Source of the DNA: JASHVB01 sp963780805
GTDB taxonomy: Bacteria; Pseudomonadota; Alphaproteobacteria; Acetobacterales; Acetobacteraceae
Assembly (NCBI GenBank): GCA_963780805.1
Contig: CAWADP010000021.1
Span: forward strand, 62,001-126,000
Direction: 5' to 3'
DNA: 64,000 nt
Of the stretch, positions 9,615 to 18,744 are shown in pieces. A program made the translations under genes and the position numbers. Below the pieces are notes generated by a model. It was not told the DNA's origin. It saw only the letters and a list, made by a program, of their open reading frames with translations, and did no database searches. Every line of letters begins with the position of its first letter. Positions within the stretch are counted from its first letter, which is position 1.

Positions 9615-9719
9615 CAGTCAGCCGACATAGAAACGTCCGGAGCACGCAAAGCGCCGGCCCGCTCGCATTCCCGCGCCCGCGCTCTATCCTCCCTGCAGCG
9701 GGACAAAGGATTTCCCACC

Positions 9720-10715
9720 ATGACAGCCATCCGTGTCTCCATCCGAGTTCCGGTCGGGCGGCCCTTGCCCGAACTTGCCGACTTCGCCGCCCGCGTCGAG
9801 CAAGCGGGCTTCGACGGCATCGGCATCCATGACCATCCATCCAGCGGCCGCGACGCCTATCTGGCGTTGGCTCTTGCCGCCCGCGCGACGCAGCGTGTCC
9901 GCCTGTTCCCCGCCACCTCCAGTCCGTTGGTCCGGCATCCACTGGTGTTGGCCTCGCTCGCCCACAGCCTGGAGGAGATCGCACCAAGGCGTAGCATTCT
10001 CACCGTCGCCCCCGGGTTCATCTCGACCCGCACCATGGGCAAGCCGCGCGCGCCGGTCGCGGTGATGCGCGAGGCGTTGCACGACCTGCGGCGACTGCTT
10101 GCCGGGGAGGAAGTGGCCTTCGGCACCGCGTCGACTCGCCTGCGGAACCACAGCGCCACACCCACGCCGGTCTTTTTGCTCGCCGCAGGACCTCGCATGA
10201 TCGAACTCGCCGGCGAGGCGGCGGACGGAGCGCTGCTGTTTGTCGGCCTGCATCCCGGGTCGATCCGCGCGGCGCTGTCGCATCTGGAGGCGGGCGCGCG
10301 CCGGGCCGGCCGCTCCTTGGCGGGATTTCCGGTGGTGTTCGTCGTCACGCTGGGTCTGGGCCCCGACAGCGAGGCCGGGCCGCGTTGGGTGCGAAGCTGG
10401 TTCGCGCCCGGGCAACCGTTCCTCGCCTATCCGAGCGCTGCGAACCTGCATTGGCTGAAACAGGCCGGCTTCGATCTGCCGCTATCGCACGATCCCACCG
10501 CGATCCCGGAAGATCAGGCCCGCCGGATTGCCGACGCCTTCGGCTGTTTCGGCTCGCCGGAACGCTGTGCCGAACGGTTGCTTCAGGCCCGGCAGGAGGC
10601 CGGCGTCAACGACGTGTTCCTGTTCCCGGCGCACGACCTGCCAGGCGGCTACACCATGCCGGAGGCCGAAGTCGCAGCGTTCGAGCGCATCATCCGGCCA
10701 CGGCTCGGACGCTAG
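9720..10715 (+). CDS. LLM class flavin-dependent oxidoreductase
   Basis: A 331-residue TIM-barrel protein of the bacterial luciferase-like (LLM) superfamily, using FMN or F420. Visible landmarks are the first strand RVSIRVPVG, the ARVEQAGFDGIGIHDHPSS segment, the LFPATSSPLVRHPLVLASLAHSLEEIAPRR region split by short loops, and a C-terminal VNDVFLFPAHDLPGG strand. An AAAGGA motif precedes the ATG. It is monocistronic between repeats. The MER-like N-terminus would fit an F420-type enzyme, but cofactor and substrate cannot be decided from sequence. Confidence 0.85.
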   Translation: MTAIRVSIRVPVGRPLPELADFAARVEQAGFDGIGIHDHPSSGRDAYLALALAARATQRVRLFPATSSPLVRHPLVLASLAHSLEEIAPRRSILTVAPGFISTRTMGKPRAPVAVMREALHDLRRLLAGEEVAFGTASTRLRNHSATPTPVFLLAAGPRMIELAGEAADGALLFVGLHPGSIRAALSHLEAGARRAGRSLAGFPVVFVVTLGLGPDSEAGPRWVRSWFAPGQPFLAYPSAANLHWLKQAGFDLPLSHDPTAIPEDQARRIADAFGCFGSPERCAERLLQARQEAGVNDVFLFPAHDLPGGYTMPEAEVAAFERIIRPRLGR

Positions 10716-10767
10716 CGGTTCGACTCCAAGGGGCGCGCCCGCCTCGGAGGCCGAACGTAGGGAATTG

Positions 10768-11005
10768 GTGTGTCAGTGGGAGTGGGTGTGTCAGTGGGAG
10801 TGGGTGTGTCAGTGCGAGCGTAGCGAAGCAACGTCCCAGAGAGTTCGCACGTCTCCCGCGGGAGATTGCTTCGTTACGCTCGCAATGACACGCCCTGCCA
10901 TACCAATGACACGCCCTGCCATCGCAATGACACCGCGCCCTACCCTCGTAATGACAAGCCCTGCCCTCATATTTGCGCGCCCTGCGCCGGCAATGACGAC
11001 ACTCC
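10768..11005. repeat. tandem short repeats flanking REP copy 5
   Basis: Three tandem copies of GTGTGTCAGTGGGAGTGG start at 10768. The third runs into a complete REP hairpin (10808-10890). After it comes an array of degenerate roughly 20-bp units reading CAATGACACGCCCTGCCAT. The array looks like serial duplication of the REP edge 'CAATGACA'. No gene is seen in 10716-11096. Confidence 0.8.
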
Positions 11006-11096
11006 TGAGGATTCTTTCATATATCCCGAGACCGGGTCTTTCGGAATCACATGACTTGTGCATAATCATCGGAGAGCCTGCTCGGGGGAGCGTCCC

Positions 11097-11574
11097 ATGC
11101 GCCTGTCCATTTTGGTTGTCGCCTGTACGCTGGCCGCTGCCCCGTTGGCCGTTGCCCAACCCTGCACCCACCCCGCCGACCGCGCCGCGTTCGACGTGGC
11201 CAGCCTGAAGAGCCAGCTCATGGTGACCGCGCTCACCTGCGACGCGCGCGAGAAATACAACGATTTCGTCTTGCGCTTCCGCGGCGAACTAATGCGGCAG
11301 GAACATGCGCTGCAGGTACTATTTCGCCCGCGCCTTCGGCCGGCGTGGCCAGCAGCAGCACGACGATTACATCACGCTGCTGGCCAACGCGCAGTCGGAA
11401 GCCGGCGTGCACGACGGAACTCTCTTCTGCCGGCGGAACGCTGCGCTGCTGGACGAGGTGCTGGCTCTGCCGGACCACACCAAACTTGCCGACTACGCCG
11501 CCGCAAAACAGATGCAGCAACCGATGGACCTGAACGACTGCACCGCGCCCGATGCCCAGGTCGCACATAAATAA
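11097..11574 (+). CDS. small secreted protein, frame interrupted by one base
   Basis: GGGGGAG precedes the ATG. The protein opens with a Sec signal peptide (MRLSILVVACTLAAAPLAVAQ) and a mature region of about 135 residues containing PCTHPADRAAFDVASLKSQL and, after a frameshift, FARAFGRRGQQQHDDYITLL and DGTLFCRRNAALLDEVLALP. The two halves join if one base is removed near 11317 (GGTACTATTTC); total length then fits whole codons. I recognise no named family; the conserved Cys pair suggests a periplasmic disulfide protein. It may be an assembly error rather than a dead gene. Confidence 0.65.
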
Positions 11575-11586
11575 CCAGTCCGGGAA

Positions 11587-11614
11587 AACCTCCCCCGCCA
11601 AAGGCGGGAGGGGT
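11587..11614. terminator. bidirectional rho-independent terminator
   Basis: Hairpin CCTCCCCCGCC-AAA-GGCGGGAGGGG between convergent genes, with an A-run on one side (a T-run on the minus strand) and TT on the other. It likely ends both the secreted-protein gene and the first OmpA-family gene. Confidence 0.75.
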
Positions 11615-11628
11615 TCACGCTGCGCAGC

Positions 11629-12717
11629 TTACTGAATAATGATCTCCACCCGGCGGTTCTGCGGCTCGCGCACGCCGGGGCCGGTGGGCACCAGCAGATG
11701 CGTCTCGCCATAGCCGCGGATAGCGATGACGTTCTGCGGCACGCCGTCGCGCACCAACTCGCCCTCCACCGCCCGCGCGCGGCGGATCGATAACCCCATG
11801 TTGTATTGCGGCGTGCCCGAGGTATCGGTGTAGCCGTTGACCATGATGCTGGTGTACTGCACGCGCCGCGAATTATCCGCGGCTTCATGGATGATCTGCC
11901 GTGCGCGGTCGGTCAGCGCCGCCTGGTCCCAATCGAAGAACACCAGATAGGACCGGGACGGCGCGGGTGCGGGAGCCGCCTGCGCCGCGGGCGCGGGAGC
12001 CGGTGGACGCGGCGTGTTGAACGCATAGCGCAGTCCGACCAGGAACAAGTGGTCGTACTGATTATGCATCTTGAGGTCCGTCACCACAGCCGGGCCGCCA
12101 CCAAATGGGGTTTCCAGCGCGCCGAACTTCTCACCGCCAAGGATGTCCATGAAGCGGTATTCGGCGGTGAACGACAGGCCGGGCATGTTCTGGATCGGCA
12201 CCGCCACGCCGGCGATCAACTGCCCTGCAGGCGCGCCGGCCGTTGCGTCCGTGCTCATGGCGAAAGGCCCACCGACCTGCGCCACGCTAAGTGAGTTGAA
12301 ATGGCTCCACTGGTAGCCGGCGCCGATCCCCAGGTACGGGTATATCCAGGGCGAGCCGATGTCCATGTCATATAGCGCGTTCACCATGACGCCGTAGGTA
12401 TGCTCCGTCCCGCTGGTCGTTGCCGCGAACGGTGTCATCAGGTGCTGCACACCGTTGCGCGAGAAATCACCCTGAATTTCGAAGCGGAATCCGTTGCCCA
12501 GTCCGTAGCCGATGGCACCGATGCCGGTGACGCCCACGTTGTTCTCCAGCGTCAGTCGGCTGGCACCGCGCACCGGGCTCGCCGGAATCATGTCGGTGTT
12601 CTGTGGCAGGTCGGCACCGACGCCACCCCCGACATACAAGCCGGTGATCGGCTGGGCAGTCGCCGCCAGAGGCATTGCCAGAATGGCCGAAGCCAGCACA
12701 GCGCCCCAATATCTCAT
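11629..12717 (-). CDS. OmpA-family outer membrane protein, paralog 1
   Basis: Protein of 362 residues: signal peptide ending ATAQP, an N-terminal eight-strand beta-barrel-like region with alternating aromatic/glycine strands (GLYVGGGVGADLPQN), a proline/alanine linker, then a C-terminal OmpA peptidoglycan-binding domain with the NGYTDTSGTPQYNMGLSIRR signature. The start at 12717 is backed by AGGAGA eight bases upstream; the frame extends further but upstream residues are not signal-like. It is the first of three tandem paralogs. Expected role is anchoring the outer membrane to the cell wall. Confidence 0.9.
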   Translation of the reverse strand: MRYWGAVLASAILAMPLAATAQPITGLYVGGGVGADLPQNTDMIPASPVRGASRLTLENNVGVTGIGAIGYGLGNGFRFEIQGDFSRNGVQHLMTPFAATTSGTEHTYGVMVNALYDMDIGSPWIYPYLGIGAGYQWSHFNSLSVAQVGGPFAMSTDATAGAPAGQLIAGVAVPIQNMPGLSFTAEYRFMDILGGEKFGALETPFGGGPAVVTDLKMHNQYDHLFLVGLRYAFNTPRPPAPAPAAQAAPAPAPSRSYLVFFDWDQAALTDRARQIIHEAADNSRRVQYTSIMVNGYTDTSGTPQYNMGLSIRRARAVEGELVRDGVPQNVIAIRGYGETHLLVPTGPGVREPQNRRVEIIIQ

Positions 12718-12981
12718 GCTCTTTGTCTCCTGTCCGCTTTGCTGCATGCGAGTCCGGCCGGGCCGGATCGCTACAGTTTGCGTTCGTTCCGATGGCACGC
12801 ACCCGTGGACGGGCCGCGGCGCATAAATGTCGGTCAGCGGTCGGCGGGCAAATCACCTGGACTTGTTTCACGCCGCATTGTGCAGACGTTACGCGATAAC
12901 GATGACAATCCGGCAATCAAGAAGCAGCTCAAATGCGTTGCCGGGAACAGGCGTTGTATTGCTTCAGCGCGGGATTCACAG

Positions 12982-13002
12982 AAAGGGCGCCTTGCGGCGC
13001 CC
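12982..13002 (-). terminator. rho-independent terminator after OmpA paralog 2
   Basis: GGGCGCC-TTGC-GGCGCCC stem with an A-run on its left, which is a T-run on the minus strand. It lies 34 bases past the stop of the gene at 13036-14112. Confidence 0.8.
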
Positions 13003-13035
13003 ATCCGTGGTCGTGACGGTCCGTTCCGCTACGCG

Positions 13036-14112
13036 TTAGTGGATTACAATCTCGACACGCCGGTTCTGCGGTTCGCGTACACCGGGGCCAGTCGGCACCA
13101 GCAGATGCGTCTCGCCAAAGCCCTGTGTCGTGATGGCGCCGGCAGGCACGCCGTCGCGGATCAACTCGGCCTTCACCGCACCGGCGCGGCGCATCGAAAG
13201 GCCCATGTTGTACTGCGGCGTGCCGGAGGTGTCCGTGTAGCCGTTCACGTCGATCCGCGTGTACTGCACGTGGGTGGAATTATCCGCTGCCTCCTTGATG
13301 ATCTGGCGGGCGCGGTCGGTCAGCGTCGCCTTGTCCCAATCAAAGAACACCAGGTAGGAGCGGGCGGGCTGCACCACCGGGGCCGGCGCGGCAACCGGAG
13401 CGACGGCTGGGGACGGCGGTGGCATCTGGCCGAAAGCGTAGCGGACCCCGAGCAGGAAGCTGTGGTCGTACTGATGCAGCACCTTGATCGAAACGGGTAC
13501 CGGACCCGCAATACCGGCGATCGTCTGATCGCCGGTGAAGGTCTCGCTACCGGGAATGGCAAAGAAGCGGTACTCCGCCGTTACCGACCACCCGGGCAGG
13601 CGTGGCAGCGGAAATGACAATCCGCCGATCGCCTGAAAGGCGAAGCTGCCTTCCGTCGAGTCAAACGTCCCGCCGATCGCCGGGGAAGCGGCAGTGGTGA
13701 ACACGCGGGTCCGCGAGAAATTATCCCAGGCATAGCCAACCCCGCCGCCGAGATACGGGAAAAGCCATGGCACGCCGACGTCGAGGTCGTAGAGCACATT
13801 GGCCATCACGCCATATGTGTGCAGGTTACCGCTGTTGCCGGAGACCTCCGCGTTCGAGATCGATGGTAGCGGGGCCTCGCGGTAGTTGCCTTCCAGCTCG
13901 AAGCGGAAGCCGTTGCCCAGGCCGTAGCCTACACTGCCAAGCCCGACGAAGCCGCCACCGGGTTCGATCTTCCCGCCGCCTTCGAGCGGAGGGTTTTCCG
14001 GCAGGTTATATCCTGCTCCCGCCCCAAGATATGGTCCCTGAAACGGCTGTGCCCGCGCCGCCAGCGGTGCCGCAAGCAGCGCTATCGCCAGCACCTCGCC
14101 ACGGATCCGCAT
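13036..14112 (-). CDS. OmpA-family outer membrane protein, paralog 2
   Basis: Protein of 358 residues with signal peptide (MRIRGEVLAIALLAAPLAARA), barrel domain (GPYLGAGAGYNLPENPP), Pro/Ala linker and OmpA domain ending REPQNRRVEIVIH. The ATG at 14112 follows GGGGGAA; an in-frame ATG at 14127 contains that same motif and is less likely. The C-terminal domain is almost identical to the neighbouring paralogs while the barrel differs, suggesting duplication followed by divergence of the surface-exposed part. Confidence 0.9.
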   Translation of the reverse strand: MRIRGEVLAIALLAAPLAARAQPFQGPYLGAGAGYNLPENPPLEGGGKIEPGGGFVGLGSVGYGLGNGFRFELEGNYREAPLPSISNAEVSGNSGNLHTYGVMANVLYDLDVGVPWLFPYLGGGVGYAWDNFSRTRVFTTAASPAIGGTFDSTEGSFAFQAIGGLSFPLPRLPGWSVTAEYRFFAIPGSETFTGDQTIAGIAGPVPVSIKVLHQYDHSFLLGVRYAFGQMPPPSPAVAPVAAPAPVVQPARSYLVFFDWDKATLTDRARQIIKEAADNSTHVQYTRIDVNGYTDTSGTPQYNMGLSMRRAGAVKAELIRDGVPAGAITTQGFGETHLLVPTGPGVREPQNRRVEIVIH

Positions 14113-14139
14113 GCTGTTTTCCCCCAACGATTCGCAACG

Positions 14140-14161
14140 AAAAGGGCGCCTCGCGGCGCCC
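14140..14161 (-). terminator. rho-independent terminator after OmpA paralog 3
   Basis: GGGCGCC-TCGC-GGCGCCC stem followed on the minus strand by TTTT. It is nearly the same hairpin as the one after paralog 2, so the terminator was duplicated with the gene. Confidence 0.8.
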
Positions 14162-14195
14162 TCTCCGTAGCTGCCATCGATACGCGTGTCAAACG

Positions 14196-15285
14196 TCAGT
14201 GAATGATGATCTCGACGCGCCGGTTCTGCGGCTCGCGCACGCCGGCGCCGGTGGGCACCAGCAGATGCGTCTCGCCGAAGCCCTGCGTCGTGATCGCTGT
14301 GGCGGGCACGCCATCGCGGATCAGCTCGGCCTTCACCGCGCCGGCGCGGCGGATCGACAGGCCCATGTTGTACTGCGGCGTGCCGGAGGTGTCCGTGTAG
14401 CCATTCACGTCGATCCGCGTGTACTGCACGTGCGTCGAGTTCTCGGCCGCCTCGTGGATGATCTGACGAGCGCGGTCGGTCAGCGTGGCCTTATCCCAAT
14501 CGAAGAACACCAGGTAGGAGCGGGCGGGCTGCACAGCCGGAGCCGGCGCGGCCACCGGCGCGGGTGCGGGCGGCGGAGCCTGACCGAAATTGTAGCGGAA
14601 GCCGACCAGGAAGATGTTGTTGAAGTCCTGCTGCAGTTTCACGTTGCCCGTGCCAAAATGGCCGGCGATCGTGCCATAGGAGCCATACGAGCGACTGCCC
14701 GAGAGACCCATGAACCGATACTCGGCCGTGAGCGCCAAGCCTGGCGCCGCGGCGATCGGCATAGCCAGACCGACGATGGCCTGATACGCGAAATTGCCGA
14801 CGCTGTTGCCATACAGGTTCGCGGAATTAGCGCCGCTGGAGACGTGAACGTTACCCTCTTTCGCCCACTGATATCCGACGCCGACGCCAACGTAGGGCTC
14901 TACCGGGAACCCGAGGCCGGTGAAGTCATAGTACCGCATTCACCATCGGCCCGTACTTTTGCTCGGTGCCGCCGACCGAGACGGCGCTGTGGCTCCCCGA
15001 ACTGTCGAACCCATTCTCGGTGTAACCCATTTCAACCTCGGCCCGGAAGCCATCGCCGAAGCCCCAACCAACAGCACCCTGGAATGCTGGTCCGACCCGG
15101 GACGAGAGGTTGCCATTCGTGGCGAACTCGTTTCCGCTCGGCCCGGTGACCGCACCGACGTTCTGATCAAGCATGAGGTTAACGCCGGCCCCGCCACTGA
15201 CGTAGAGGCCCGTCACAGGCTGGGCACTTGCCGCGATCGGCACGGCCAGAACGCTGGCTGCCAGGAGTGCACCGCGAAACTGCAT
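14196..15285 (-). CDS. OmpA-family outer membrane protein, paralog 3 (one frameshift)
   Basis: Signal peptide MQFRGALLAASVLAVPIAASA, barrel start GLYVSGGAGVNLMLDQN, then a frame change at about 14935 within GCGGTACTATGAC. Removing one base gives MVNAVYDFTGLGFPVEPYVG, which aligns residue for residue with paralog 1 (VNALYDMDIGSPWIYPYLG). The rest encodes the remaining barrel strands and an OmpA domain. Total length is one base over a whole number of codons, as expected for one insertion. Probably an intact gene of 362 residues with a consensus error. Confidence 0.82.
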
Positions 15286-15482
15286 TGTTAATTCTCCTCG
15301 TCCGCTGTGTTGCAGGGCCCTCGCTCGCGCCGAAACACGGCGGTGCCGACCCCCTTACGCTCAGAAAACCATAGCGATACGGAACGCTCGTGGGGAGGGG
15401 TGCAACCAGTGTTTGCCCCAATCTGTTGCTACATTGCCACACATGTTGGCAGCGCGGCCACAGCACGCTACCGACAATATCA

Positions 15483-15578
15483 TGGCGGAAGAGAGCAGGA
15501 GTCGAACCTGCCCGGAGCCGCTTGGCAACCCCAACCGGGTTTGAAGTCCGGCCGGCCCACCGGGACCGCTTCTCCTCC
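15483..15578 (-). tRNA. selC: tRNA-Sec (UCA anticodon)
   Basis: A 96-base selenocysteine tRNA with encoded CCA. It has the long 8-bp acceptor stem (GGAGGAGA with TCTCTTCC, one G-U pair), an anticodon loop CTTCAAA giving UCA at 15544-15542, a long variable arm, and the T arm GCAGG-TTCGACT-CCTGC. It lies immediately downstream of selA on the same strand, a common arrangement. Its presence means the organism can decode UGA as selenocysteine, provided selB and selD exist elsewhere; neither is in this window. Confidence 0.95.
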
Positions 15579-15596
15579 TCGCGCAGTATTGACCAC

Positions 15597-16964
15597 TCAG
15601 TTGGCGGCGGGAAGCTGCGCCAGGAACGCGGCTTCGTTGTCCGGTTCCAGGCAGCGGCAGTCCAGCCAGAGCCGGCCCGTGGCGATCCGGCCGATCACTG
15701 GGCGCGGCAGCGCGCGCAGACCATTTGCCAGCATTTCCAAGCTGCTTGCCACCCATGGTCAGCGCCACCGAGGGCAGCCGGTCCACCGGCAAGGCGCCGG
15801 AGCCGATCTGGCTGCGGCAGGCTTCCACCGTCACCGGCCGCTCGGGGAAGGCAGCGCGCAAGTCGAGGCAGCAGGCGCTCGGCCGTGCCGCGGATATCGG
15901 CCTCGGGGCGGGTGAGCAATCGTAGCGTGGGCAGACGGTCGCGCAGGCGGTCGGGGTCGAGATACAGCCGCAGCACATGTTCCAGCGCGGCCAGCCGGCC
16001 CTTGTCCAGGCGCAGCGCGCGCTTCATCGGATTGGCGTTTATGCGCTTCATCACGTTTTCGTGGCCGACGATCAGGCCGGCCTGCGGACCCCCCAGCAGC
16101 TTGTCGCCGGAGAAGGTCACCACGTCGGCGCCGGCGCCCAGCGATTCGCGCGGCGTCGGCTCGTGCGGCAGGCCCCAGGCGGCGAGATCGACCAGGCTGC
16201 CGCTGCCCAGGTCCTCGACCAGCGGCAAGCTGGCGGCATGCGCGATGGCGGCGAGGTTCGGCGGTGCCGACGGCGGCGGTGAAGCCGGCGATGGCGTAGT
16301 TGGACGGATGGACGCGCATCAGCAGCGCGGTCTCCGGGCCGATGGCTCGCTCGGTAGTCGCGCGGGTGGGTGCGGTTGGTGGTGCCGACCTCGCGCAGGA
16401 TGGCGCCGGCGCGGGCCATGATGTCGGGGATGCGGAAGGCACCGCCGATCTCGATCAGTTCGCCGCGGGAGACCGGGACCTGCTTGCCCAGGGCCAGCGT
16501 GTTCAGCGCCAGCATCACGGCGGCGGCGTTGTTGTTGACGACGGTGGCGGCCTCGGCGCCGGTGAGCTGGCAGCAGCAGGGCGGCGATATGGTCGTCGCG
16601 CTCGCCGCGGCCGCCGGTGGCGAGGTCGAACTCCAGCGTGGTGGCGCGAGCGGAACGCCGCGGCGGCGGCCTCGGCGGCTTCCGGCGGCAGCGGGGCGCG
16701 GCCGAGATTGGTGTGCAGCACCGTGCCGGTGAGGTTGAACACCGGCCGTTGGCTGGCCGCGAACTGGCGGGCGAGTGCGTCGGCGGCTTCGTCCAGGATG
16801 GCGGCGGGCGGGGCAGGGAAGGCGCGGGCGGCGCGCCGGCCGGCGAGGGTCGCGCGAAGGGTGGCGGTGGTGGCGTGCCGGCCGAAGCGCTCGGTCAGGA
16901 GGGCCGCTTCGGGAGAACGCAGCAGGGCGTCGAGCGACGGCAGTGGGCTGGTGTGATCCGGCAT
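15597..16964 (-). CDS. selA: L-seryl-tRNA(Sec) selenium transferase, six frameshifts
   Basis: PLP enzyme that converts seryl-tRNA(Sec) to selenocysteinyl-tRNA(Sec). Segments recognised in order: VFNLTGTVLHTNLGRAPLPP, LTGAEAATVVNNNAAAVMLA, SRGELIEIGGAFRIPDIMA, LREVGTTNRTHPRDYR, FSGDKLLGGPQAGLIVG (PLP Lys) and SQIGSGALPVDRLPS. These lie in different frames and join if single bases are removed near 16648, 16577, 16350, 16253, 15861 and 15739. Six insertions leave length divisible by three and give about 453 residues, normal for SelA. The next feature downstream is tRNA-Sec. Multiple errors in one gene point to a poor consensus rather than decay. Confidence 0.85.
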
Positions 16965-17043
16965 GGCGGCGCATCGTAGGGCGGGGCGCCGGGTTGTGTC
17001 CCGGGTTGTGTCATTGCGGCGCTTCGATGCCAGCCGCGAAAAG

Positions 17044-17128
17044 TGTCATTGCCAGCGCAGCGAAGCAATCTCCCGCGAGAGTTCGCACGCCACTCGCGGG
17101 AGATTGCTTCGCTGCGCTCGCAATGACA
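17044..17128. repeat. REP-like hairpin, copy 6
   Basis: Complete inverted copy (GTCATTGCCAGCGCAGCGAA and complement) between the divergent selA and Rieske genes. Confidence 0.85.
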
Positions 17129-17222
17129 CTCTGGATCGGGGACAGTCTGGATCGGGGACAGTCTGGATCGGGACAGTCTGGATCGGGCACAGTCTGGATC
17201 GGGCACAGTCTGGATCGGGCAC
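17129..17222. repeat. 18-19 bp tandem repeat, about six units
   Basis: Tandem units of CTGGATCGGGGACAGT, with spacing of 18 or 19 bases and small differences (GGGGACA, GGGACA, GGGCACA), directly abut REP copy 6. They occupy the upstream region of the Rieske gene and end 45 bases before its start codon. Confidence 0.9.
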
Positions 17223-17266
17223 CATTCGGTCGAAGCGGGCACTCAGTCAGATGCTCGGAGGAAATC

Positions 17267-18555
17267 ATGCTGCGCCAAGAACAGAACGACCTGCTGACAC
17301 GCACCGGCCTGGGAACGCCGATGGGCGAGATGTTCCGCCGCTATTGGATCCCCGCCCTGCTGGTCGAAGAGCTGCCCGAGAACGATGGTCCTCCCGTGCG
17401 CGTGCAGCTTCTCTCGGAGCAGCTGGTCGCGTTCCGCGACACGCTCGGCCGCTACGGGCTGCTGGAGGAATTCTGCGCCCACCGACGCGTTTCCCTATGG
17501 TTCGGCCGCAACGAGGAATGCGGCATCCGCTGCGTCTATCATGGCTGGAAATACGACGTGACCGGCCAGTGCGTGGACCTTCCGTCGGAGCCGGAATCGA
17601 ACGGCTTCCGTGCCGCGCATCAAAATCCGCGCCTATCCGCTGGTCGAGCGTGGCGGCGTGCTGTGGACCTATATGGGTCCGCCGGAACATCAGCCGGGCC
17701 TGCCGGAATTCGAATTTGCCAACGTGCCCCCGGCGCCAGACGTTCACTTCCAAGCGGCTGCAATACAGCAACTGGCTGCAGGCGATGGAGGGCGGCATCG
17801 ATTCCAGCCACGTCTCCTTCCTGCATCGCGACGCGTTGCGCTCCGATCCGTTGATGCAGGGTGCCCGCGGCAACGACTACAACATGGGCGACCAGATGGT
17901 GCGCTTTGAAACCGCAGAGCATGCCGCCGGCCTGTTCATTGGCGCGCGGCGCAGGGCGGAGGCGGGCAGCTTCTACTGGCGCATCACGCCGTGGTGCATG
18001 CCGGCCTTCACCATGATACCGCCGCGCGGCAACCATCCGGTGCACGGCCATTTCTGGATCCCGATCGACGACGAGAACTGCTGGGCCTGGAGCTTCGACT
18101 ACCACCCCACGCGCGAACTGACCGACGCCGAACGGCAGGCGATGCGCGACGGCAAGGGCATCCATGTGCGTTATGTGCCCGGCACGTTCATCCCCGAGGC
18201 GAATCGCGACAACGAGTACCTGATGGATCGCGCGGCGCAGAAGGCCGGCGCGACCTATAGCGGCGTGCTCGGCATCGCGATGCAGGACGCCTCGCTGCAG
18301 GAGAGCATGGGCCCGATCATCGATCGCTCGCGCGAGAACCTGGTGAGCACCGATAACGGCATCCTCATGGCCCGCCGGAGTCTGCTGCGGGCCGTCCAGG
18401 CGCTGGCCGCCGAGGGCACGCCGCCTCCAGGTACCGATCCGGCGACGCATCGCGTACGCTCGGCATCGCTGGTGCTGCCGGAGGGGGAAAACTTTGCGAC
18501 GGCGGCGCGCGAGGCGCTGACGGCGCGGCCCGGCGTCGCGCCAGTGTCGGTTTAG
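17267..18555 (+). CDS. Rieske 2Fe-2S aromatic ring-hydroxylating oxygenase, alpha subunit
   Basis: GGAGG lies just upstream of the ATG. The Rieske cluster ligands are CAH and CVYH, 17 residues apart (FCAHRRVSLWF and IRCVYHGWKYD). The catalytic domain has the mononuclear iron motif NWLQAMEGGIDSSHVSFLHR. The family resembles phthalate 4,5-dioxygenase and vanillate demethylase oxygenase components. Two single-base insertions, near 17605 and 17744, shift the frame twice; removing both gives 428 residues. No ferredoxin reductase gene is adjacent, so electron supply must come from elsewhere. Confidence 0.85.
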
Positions 18556-18564
18556 AAATAGAAG

Positions 18565-18707
18565 GAAGCAAGCTCCTCCTCCCCTTGTGGGAGGGGGTTG
18601 GGGCGAGGGGTGCGTACAGCAACGGCTTCTCACCGGTACGCACCCCTCGCCCCAGCCTCGCTCCGATTCGCGGCCCGAGCCCACAAGGGGGAGGGGAGCT
18701 TGCTTCC
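18565..18707. repeat. GC-rich long palindrome, copy 1
   Basis: Imperfect inverted repeat: AGCAAGCTCC...CCCCTTGTGGGAGG on the left and CCACAAGGGGGAGGGGAGCTTGCTT on the right, with an inner pair GGCGAGGGGTGCGTAC / GTACGCACCCCTCGCC. Other members are at about 22900, 58486 and 60478, with a half copy inside the trmJ tail at 46968. Confidence 0.85.
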
Positions 18708-18744
18708 CACACCTACCACCCATCACCACCTTTGAAGGCGTCCA

